A stretch of 64,000 nucleotides of DNA, from NCBI GenBank assembly GCA_963755395.1, contig CAVWJJ010000002.1:1302001-1366000 (forward strand). Reading direction: 5' to 3'. The notes beneath the pieces are model-generated. The model did no database searches and was not told where the DNA came from. It saw only the letters and a list, made by a program, of their open reading frames with translations. Of this stretch, positions 58,701-64,000 are shown piece after piece. The stretch's first letter is position 1, and each line of letters starts with the position of its first letter. The translations under genes and the position numbers were made by a program. Source of the stretch: DAHVFK01 sp963755395. GTDB taxonomy: Bacteria; Pseudomonadota; Gammaproteobacteria; Burkholderiales; SG8-39.

Positions 58701-61322
58701 GCGATCAGCGGCGGAACGCCCGCAGCAGCTTGGCGATGTCGTCGAAGTGCAGGCCCGGTGGTCGGCTCGTCGAACAGGAACAGCTTGCCCTTGCGCGCCA
58801 GCGGCTGCCGAGCTGGCCGCTCTTCGCGCCTCGCGCCAGGTGGCCGGCGAGCTTCAGGCGCTGCGCCTCGCCGCCGGACAGCGTCGGCACCGGCTGGCCG
58901 AGGCGCAGGTACTCCAGGCCGACGTCGGCCAGCGGCTGCAGGCGCGCGCTCGACCTCGCGCTCGCCGGCGAAGAAGGCGAGCGCCTCGGCGACCGTCAGC
59001 TCGAGCACGTCGCGACGATAGCTCGCTGCCGTCGCACATGCGACCTCGAGCACCTCGGCGCCGGAAGCGCTTGCCGTCGCAGTCGGGGCAGCGCAGGTAG
59101 ACGTCGGACAGGAACTGCATCTCGACGTGCTCGAAGCCGTTGCCGCCGCAGGTCGGGCAGCGGCCGTTGCCGGCGTTGAAGCTGAACGTGCCGGCGGTGT
59201 AGCCGCGCTCCTTCGCCAGCGGCGCGCGCGCGAACAGCGCGCGGATCGCGTCGAAGGCGCCGACGTAGCTCGCCGGATTGGAGCGCGTGGTCTTGCCGAT
59301 CGGCGACTGGTCGACCATCACCGCCTCGGCCACCCGCTCCGCGCCGCGCAGCGCGCGGTGCGCGCCCGGCGCCTCGGTCGGCTTGCCCTTGGCCTTGAGC
59401 AGCGCGCGGTAGAGCACGTCCTGCACCAGCGTCGACTTGCCCGAGCCCGAGACGCCGGTGACGCAGACCAGGCGCTGCAGCGGGATCGCGACGTCGACGT
59501 TCTTCAGGTTGTGCTCGGTTGCGCCCTCGATCAGCGAGGCTTGTCGCCTGAATCATTCAGTCTGGTAGATGCCTGAATCAGCACGCTTCCGTCCGGACAG
59601 GTACTGCGCGGTCAGGGTGTCGCGCTGCTTCAGTTCCTGCGGCGCGCCGAAGAACACGATCTCGCCGCCGCGCTCGCCCGGGCCGGGGCCCATGTCGAGG
59701 ATGCGGTCGGCGGCGAGCATGATCTGCGGGTCGTGCTCGACCACGACCAGCGAGTTGCCCGCGTCGCGCAGGCGCCGCATGACCTCGATCACGCGCCCCA
59801 TGTCGCGCGGGTGCAGGCCGATCGAAGGCTCGTCGAGCACGAACAGCGTGTTCACCAGCGAGGTGCCGAGCGCGGTGGTGAGGTTGATGCGCTGCACCTC
59901 GCCGCCCGAGAGCGTGCGCGACTGGCGGTCGAGCGTGAGATAGGCGAGCCCGACCTCGCACAGGTAGCGCAGCCGCGAGCGCAGCTCGATGAGCAGCAGC
60001 GCGGTCGCCTCGTCCACCGGCGCGGGCAGCGCGAGCGCGTCGAAGAACCCGCGCACGCGCTCGATCGGCAGCAGCATCAGGTCGTGGATCGAGTGCGGCC
60101 CGATGCGCCACAGCGTCGCGTCGGGCTTGAGCCGCGCGCCGCCGCAGGCCGGGCACTCGGCGTGTAGGCCGCGGTACTTGGACAGCAGCACGCGGATGTG
60201 CATCTTGTAGGCTTTCGACTCGAGCCACTTGAAGAAGCGCCGCACGCCGTACCAGGTGCCGGGCCAGCTCTTGCGCCAGCTCACCCATTCGGGCTCGCCT
60301 TCGAGGACCCAGGTCTTGTGTTCCTGAGAGAGTTCTCTCCATGGGACGTCCAGGGGGATTCCTCTCTTTTTCGCGTACTTGGCCAGGTCGTCCTGGCACT
60401 CCTTGAAGCTCGCGGTCTGCCACGGACGCACCGCGCCCTGGCGCAGAGTCTTCGACTCGTCCGGGATGACCAGCCCGAAGTCGACGCCGATCACGCGCCC
60501 GAAGCCGCGGCAGGTCTCGCACGCGCCGAGCGGCGAATTGAACGAGAACGCCGCCGGCACCGGATCGGCGTAGTGAATGTCGCACTCCGCGCAGTGCAGG
60601 TCGGAAGAGAACCTCCAGGTCTCATCATCGGTGTGAACGTTGACCTTTCCCTGGCCGACCCGCAGCGCGGCCTCCAGCGCTTCGATCACGCGCGCGCGCC
60701 CGGCGCCCGAGAGACGCAAGCGGTCCTGCACCACCTCGAGCAAGGCCTTGGAGCGGGCGTGGATGCGGCTGTAGCCCTGGCGCTCGAGCAGCTGCAGCAC
60801 CTCCTGCTCGCTGAAGTTCTTCGGCACCGGCACCGGGAAGGCGATCACCAGGCGCGGGTCGCCGTGCTCGGCGCAGCGTCGCTCGAGCGCGCCGTAGATC
60901 GAATCCGGCGTGTCGCGCGTCACCGGCCTGCCGCAGCCGCGGCAAGTCAGCGTCGCCGCGCGCGCGTAGAGCAGCTTGAGGTGATCGTTCAGCTCGGTCA
61001 TCGTGCCGACCGTCGAGCGCGAGGTGCGCACCGGATTGGTCTGGTCGATCGCGATGGCGGGCGGTATGCCTTCGATCGCGTCCACCCGGGGCTTGTCCAT
61101 GCGGTCCAGGAACTGGCGCGCGTAGGGGCTGAAGGTCTCGACGTAGCGGCGCTGGCCTTCGGCGTAAAGCGTGTCGAACACGAGCGACGACTTGCCCGAG
61201 CCCGAGACGCCGGTGACCACCACCAGCTCGCCGGTCGGAATCGAAAGCGTGAGGTTCTTGAGGTTGTTCTGCCGGGCGCCGCGGACGACGATCGCCTCGG
61301 CCGGAAAGGATTCGGGTTTCAC
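55750..61322 (-). CDS. uvrA: Tandem (double-length) UvrA, frameshifted, with an in-frame TGA
   Basis: Two UvrA modules end to end, about 1850 residues. Module 1 starts at GTG 61322: Walker A TGVSGSGKSSLVFDTLYAEG, zinc cysteines in CAECDIHYADPVPAAFSFNS and CETCRG, ABC signature LSGGEVQRINL, Walker B FVLDEPSIGLHPRD. At about 59553 an in-frame TGA lies in the linker to its second ATPase (TGVSGSGKSTLVQDVLYRAL). Module 2 begins near 58430 (RIHNAREHNLKNIDVEIP, TGVSGSGKSTLAFDILFAEG). From 59065 to 55990 a single-base indel occurs roughly every 20-100 bases, but all motifs remain legible (LDEPTIGLHPRD; SGSGKSTLA). The final 110 codons are clean. Double UvrA proteins occur in Betaproteobacteria; role beyond nucleotide-excision repair is uncertain. 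Confidence 0.88.
59546..59580. repeat. 25-base-spaced direct repeat and palindrome at the uvrA TGA
   Basis: GCCTGAATCA occurs at 59546-59555 and again at 59571-59580, 25 bases apart, and the first copy forms CTGAAT C ATTCAG, a palindrome. The in-frame TGA that interrupts uvrA is within this. A 25-base unit is not a multiple of three, so a slippage duplication alone would also shift the frame. Confidence 0.6.
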
Positions 61323-61354
61323 GGATACGCAATGCCTGGAGGAGGCGTATTGTT

Positions 61355-62728
61355 ATGGTCTGGCGAAGACCACGCAAGGACGACGCGTTGAAGCTGCGCA
61401 AGCTCTTCTTTTTAACGGCGATCCTGTGCCTGCCGGTCCTCGCGCGCGCGGCCGCGCCGGTGATGGTGCTGACGATCGACGGCGCGATCGGGCCGGCGAC
61501 CTCGGACTACGTCCACCGCGGCCTCGAGGCGGCGCAGAACGACGGCGCGCAGCTGGTGGTGCTGAAGATGGATACTCCCGGCGGCCTGAGCAGCGCGATG
61601 CGCGAGATCATCAAGGACATCCTCGCCTCGCCGGTGCCGGTGGCGGCCTACGTCGCACCCTCCGGGTCGCGCGCCGCGAGCGCCGGGACCTACATCCTGT
61701 ACGCGAGCCACTTCGCGGTCATGGCGCCGGCGACCAACCTGGGCGCGGCCACCCCGATCCAGATCGGGGCGCCGTCGGCGCCTGCGCCGGCGAACGGGAA
61801 GAGCGGCAGCAAGGGCGGGCAGGGCGGCAGCACGCTCGAGCACAAGATGGTGAACGACGCCTCGGCCTACATCCGCGGGCTGGCGCAGATGCGCGGGCGC
61901 AACGCCGAGTGGGCCGAGCGCGCGGTGCGCGAGGCGGTGAGCCTGTCGTCCAGCGAGGCCGCCAAGATGCACGTGGTCGACTTCATCGCCGACAGCGTCC
62001 CGGCGCTGCTCGGGAAGCTCGACGGGCGCAAGGTGACGGCGGCGGGAGTCGAGCGCACGCTGCATCTCGCCGGCGCCAGGATCGACAGCTTCGAGCTCGG
62101 CTGGCGCACCCGGCTGCTGGGCGTGATCACCGATCCGAGCGTCGCCTACCTGCTGGTGCTGCTCGGCATTCTCGCGGTGATCTTCGAGTTTTCCAATCCC
62201 GGGCTGGTGCTGCCCGGCGTGGTGGGCGCGATCTGCATTCTGCTCGGGATGTACGCCTTCCAGCTGCTGCCGGTGAACTACGCCGGCCTGGGGCTGATCC
62301 TGCTGGGCATCGCGTTCATGGTCGGCGAGGCTTTCCTGCCCGCGTTCGGCTCACTCGGCATAGGCGGGCTGATCGCGTTCGTGATCGGCTCGATCATCCT
62401 GATCGACAGCGACGCGCCGGGGTTCGCAATTCCCTATGCGCTCATCGGCGGCATCGCCGCCGCGAGCGCGGCGTTCCTGATCCTGGTGGTCGGCATGCTC
62501 GTCAGGGGCCGCCGCCGCCCGGTGGTGAGCGGGCGCGAGGAGATGATCGGCGCGAGCGGCATCGCGCTGGAGGACATCCAGGGCGAGGGCTGGGCGCGCG
62601 TGCACAGCGAAACCTGGCGCGTGCGCTCGAGCGCACCGCTGGTCAAGGGCCAACGCTTGCGCGTCACCGCAATCGAGGGCCTGACATTGAACGTGGTGGC
62701 GGAACCCGGTAACGGCAACGGAGGATAG
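61355..62728 (+). CDS. nfeD: NfeD-family membrane serine protease
   Basis: A 457-residue protein, ATG 61355 with GGAGGAGG nine bases upstream; TTG 61388 (LKLRKLFF) is an alternative. Signal segment LFFLTAILCLPVLARA; ClpP-class domain with DTPGGLSSAMREIIKDILAS and the nucleophile region PSGSRAASAGTYILYASH; a gap with GKSGSKGGQGGS; then four to six hydrophobic helices and a C-terminal OB-fold NfeD domain (EEMIGASGIALEDIQGEGWA, TAIEGLTLNVVAEP). It is thought to cleave or stabilise its partner stomatin, encoded two bases downstream. Divergent from uvrA across 32 bases. Confidence 0.93.
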   Translation: MVWRRPRKDDALKLRKLFFLTAILCLPVLARAAAPVMVLTIDGAIGPATSDYVHRGLEAAQNDGAQLVVLKMDTPGGLSSAMREIIKDILASPVPVAAYVAPSGSRAASAGTYILYASHFAVMAPATNLGAATPIQIGAPSAPAPANGKSGSKGGQGGSTLEHKMVNDASAYIRGLAQMRGRNAEWAERAVREAVSLSSSEAAKMHVVDFIADSVPALLGKLDGRKVTAAGVERTLHLAGARIDSFELGWRTRLLGVITDPSVAYLLVLLGILAVIFEFSNPGLVLPGVVGAICILLGMYAFQLLPVNYAGLGLILLGIAFMVGEAFLPAFGSLGIGGLIAFVIGSIILIDSDAPGFAIPYALIGGIAAASAAFLILVVGMLVRGRRRPVVSGREEMIGASGIALEDIQGEGWARVHSETWRVRSSAPLVKGQRLRVTAIEGLTLNVVAEPGNGNGG

Positions 62729-62730
62729 CG

Positions 62731-63503
62731 ATGCCATTCGGTCTCGGCTTCAATTTCGTCTACGGCGTGCTGATCATTGTCATCGTGCTGGCGTTTGCGT
62801 CGCTGCGCATCCTGCGCGAGTACGAGCGCGGCGTGATCTTCCTGCTCGGGCGCTTCTGGAAGGTGAAGGGGCCGGGACTGATCCTCGTCATTCCGGGCAT
62901 CCAGCAGATGGTGCGAATGGACCTGCGCACCGTGGTGCTCGACGTGCCGAGCCAGGACGTCATCTCGCGCGACAACGTCTCGGTCAAGGTCAACGCGGTG
63001 GTGTACTTCCGGGTCGTGGACCCGGAGAAGGCGGTCATCCAGGTCGCCGACTACCTCGGCGCCACCAGCCAGCTGGCGCAGACCACGCTGCGCGCGGTGC
63101 TCGGCAAGCACGAGCTGGACGAGATGCTGGCCGAGCGCGAAAAGCTCAATCTCGACATCCAGACCGTGCTCGACACGCAGACCGACGCCTGGGGCATCAA
63201 GGTCGCGAACGTCGAGATCAAGCACGTCGACCTCGACGAGAGCATGGTGCGCGCGATCGCCCGCCAGGCCGAGGCCGAGCGCGAGCGGCGCGCCAAGGTG
63301 ATCCACGCCGAAGGCGAGCTGCAGGCCGCCGAGAAGCTGCTGCAGGCGGCGCCATGCTCGCCACCCAGCCCGAGGCGATGCAGCTGCGCTACCTGCAGAC
63401 TCTGACCGAGATCGCCAACGACAGGAGCAACACGATCGTCTTTCCGGTGCCGGTCAACCTGCTCGGCGCCCTGGGGGAATTGGTGAAGCGCAGCGGCAAC
63501 TGA
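62731..63503 (+). CDS. SPFH/stomatin-family protein (slipin), one frameshift
   Basis: About 257 residues. N-terminal helix VYGVLIIVIVLAFASLRILR, then the SPFH domain: EYERGVIFLLGRFWKVKGPG, DVPSQDVISRDNVSVKVNAV, GKHELDEMLAEREKLNLDIQ, GIKVANVEIKHVDLDESMVR, and the coiled QAEAERERRAKVIHAEGELQ. One missing base near 63348 breaks the last 50 codons; they continue as AMLATQPEAMQLRYLQTLTE and SNTIVFPVPVNLLG to TGA 63503. Membrane scaffold and partner of NfeD, with which it forms an operon. Confidence 0.92.
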
Positions 63504-63531
63504 GCGCGCAGCGTCGCCGCCGCGCCGCGCC

Positions 63532-64000
63532 ATGCTGATCCTCGACGACGCGGCGGTTCGGCGCCTGCTGCGGCCGGGCGCGCTGCTCGCGGCCATGCGG
63601 CGCGCGCTGGCCGACTTCTCGGCCGGCCGGGTGCTGCAGCCGCTGCGTACCGTCATGGAGCTGCCCCAGCCGGGCAGCCTGCTGTTCGTCAAGCCCGCGC
63701 TCGCGGGAGGCGCGCTGATCACCAAGCTGATCACCCAGATGCCGGAGAACGCCCTGCGCGGGCTGCCGACCATGCTCGCGACCATCGTCCTGCTCGACCC
63801 GGAGACGGGCCGGACGCTCGCGCTGATCGACGCGACCTGGCTCAGCGCGCAGCGCACCGCGGCGGTCTCGGCCGTCGGCGCGGAGCTGCTCACGCCCGCC
63901 GGCCCGAAAGTCGTCGCGCTGCTCGGCAGCGGCGCGCTCGCGCGCAGCCACGCGGCCGCGCTGCGCGCGGTTCGGCCGCTCTCCGAGCTGCGCGTCTGGA
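63532..64000 (+). CDS. Ornithine cyclodeaminase / mu-crystallin-family protein, 5' part
   Basis: ATG 63532, 28 bases after the stomatin stop; runs out of the window after 156 codons without a stop. MLILDDAAVRRLLRPGALLA, LLFVKPALAGGALITKLITQ, DPETGRTLALIDATWLSAQRTA (as two segments) and GPKVVALLGSGALARSHAAA, where GSGALA is the NAD-binding turn, are standard for the family. It includes lysine/ornithine cyclodeaminases, alanine dehydrogenases and ketimine reductases. Specific reaction not determinable from the partial sequence. Confidence 0.9.
   Translation, partial: MLILDDAAVRRLLRPGALLAAMRRALADFSAGRVLQPLRTVMELPQPGSLLFVKPALAGGALITKLITQMPENALRGLPTMLATIVLLDPETGRTLALIDATWLSAQRTAAVSAVGAELLTPAGPKVVALLGSGALARSHAAALRAVRPLSELRVW

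Noticed and set aside
55990..59065. Indels every 60 bases (a line-wrap artefact)
   Set aside because: Several breaks near 57121, 57181 and 57241 are 60 apart, but others (57846, 57797, 57770, 57748, 56970, 56907) are not, so there is no true period.
59553..59555. Selenocysteine or other recoding at the uvrA TGA
   Set aside because: UvrA is not a selenoprotein, no SECIS-like element follows, and the site lies in a non-catalytic linker.

Overview
The window looks like the chromosome of a very GC-rich (roughly 68-70 percent) betaproteobacterium, probably an uncultured relative of Burkholderiales or Nitrosomonadales. I infer this from codon usage (almost every third position G or C), from the glycine-cleavage and HtpX layout, and from a double-length tandem UvrA of a kind I recall from Betaproteobacteria. 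No rRNA, tRNA or CRISPR array was seen. Many well conserved genes (livH, livM, a LolD-like ATPase, gcvP, a GMC oxidoreductase, an acyl-CoA synthetase, rhlE, uvrA, a stomatin) carry single-base indels that break the frame but leave the protein readable. Draft-sequence error is the simplest explanation, so these are annotated as whole genes with the breaks stated.

Layout. 1-4980: two divergent groups of branched-chain-amino-acid-type ABC importer genes plus a LolD-like ATPase. 5087-8455: a PAS/GAF/HD-GYP c-di-GMP sensor. 8481-12701: a carotenoid/retinol-type FAD oxidoreductase, a beta-lactamase-fold hydrolase and an amidase. 12793-13417: a histone-H1-like tail fused to an EF-Tu domain-2-like barrel, followed by a 35-residue basic peptide. 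13428-17661: an enolase paralogue, a small-molecule kinase and pdxH on the minus strand, and egtB on the plus strand. 17991-18446: a SWIB-domain protein with a promoter and a strong hairpin. 18515-24814: gcvT-gcvH-gcvP-htpX-MFS operon, coupled by start/stop overlaps. 24876-36325: a thioesterase, a diguanylate cyclase, a GMC oxidoreductase, DUF547, TauD, MltF, then an acyl-CoA synthetase / HACL2-like TPP enzyme / ROK kinase operon.

36322-40772 is the most interesting part: a degenerate chromosomal integron that standard gene calling would miss. An integron integrase reduced to its N- and C-terminal ends lies on the minus strand. It is followed by an attI-like core site and five gene cassettes of clearly lower GC: a SnoaL-like protein, an antitoxin/RelE-ParE-like toxin pair, a PaaI-like thioesterase, a GNAT acetyltransferase and an HXXEE membrane protein. 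They are separated by attC sites. A complete 1.24 kb IS3-family element sits inside the attC of the toxin-antitoxin cassette.

40845-64000: a TPP enzyme, SMP-30 lactonase, ArsC-like reductase, NDH-2, DedA, FlK-like thioesterase, NnrU, DUF3422, PepN, RhlE, an isoquinoline-oxidoreductase-type molybdenum enzyme with its 2Fe-2S subunit, MlaC, tandem UvrA, and an NfeD-SPFH pair followed by the start of an ornithine-cyclodeaminase-like gene. Functional themes are import and turnover of amino acids and acyl-CoA compounds, c-di-GMP signalling, envelope maintenance and DNA repair.
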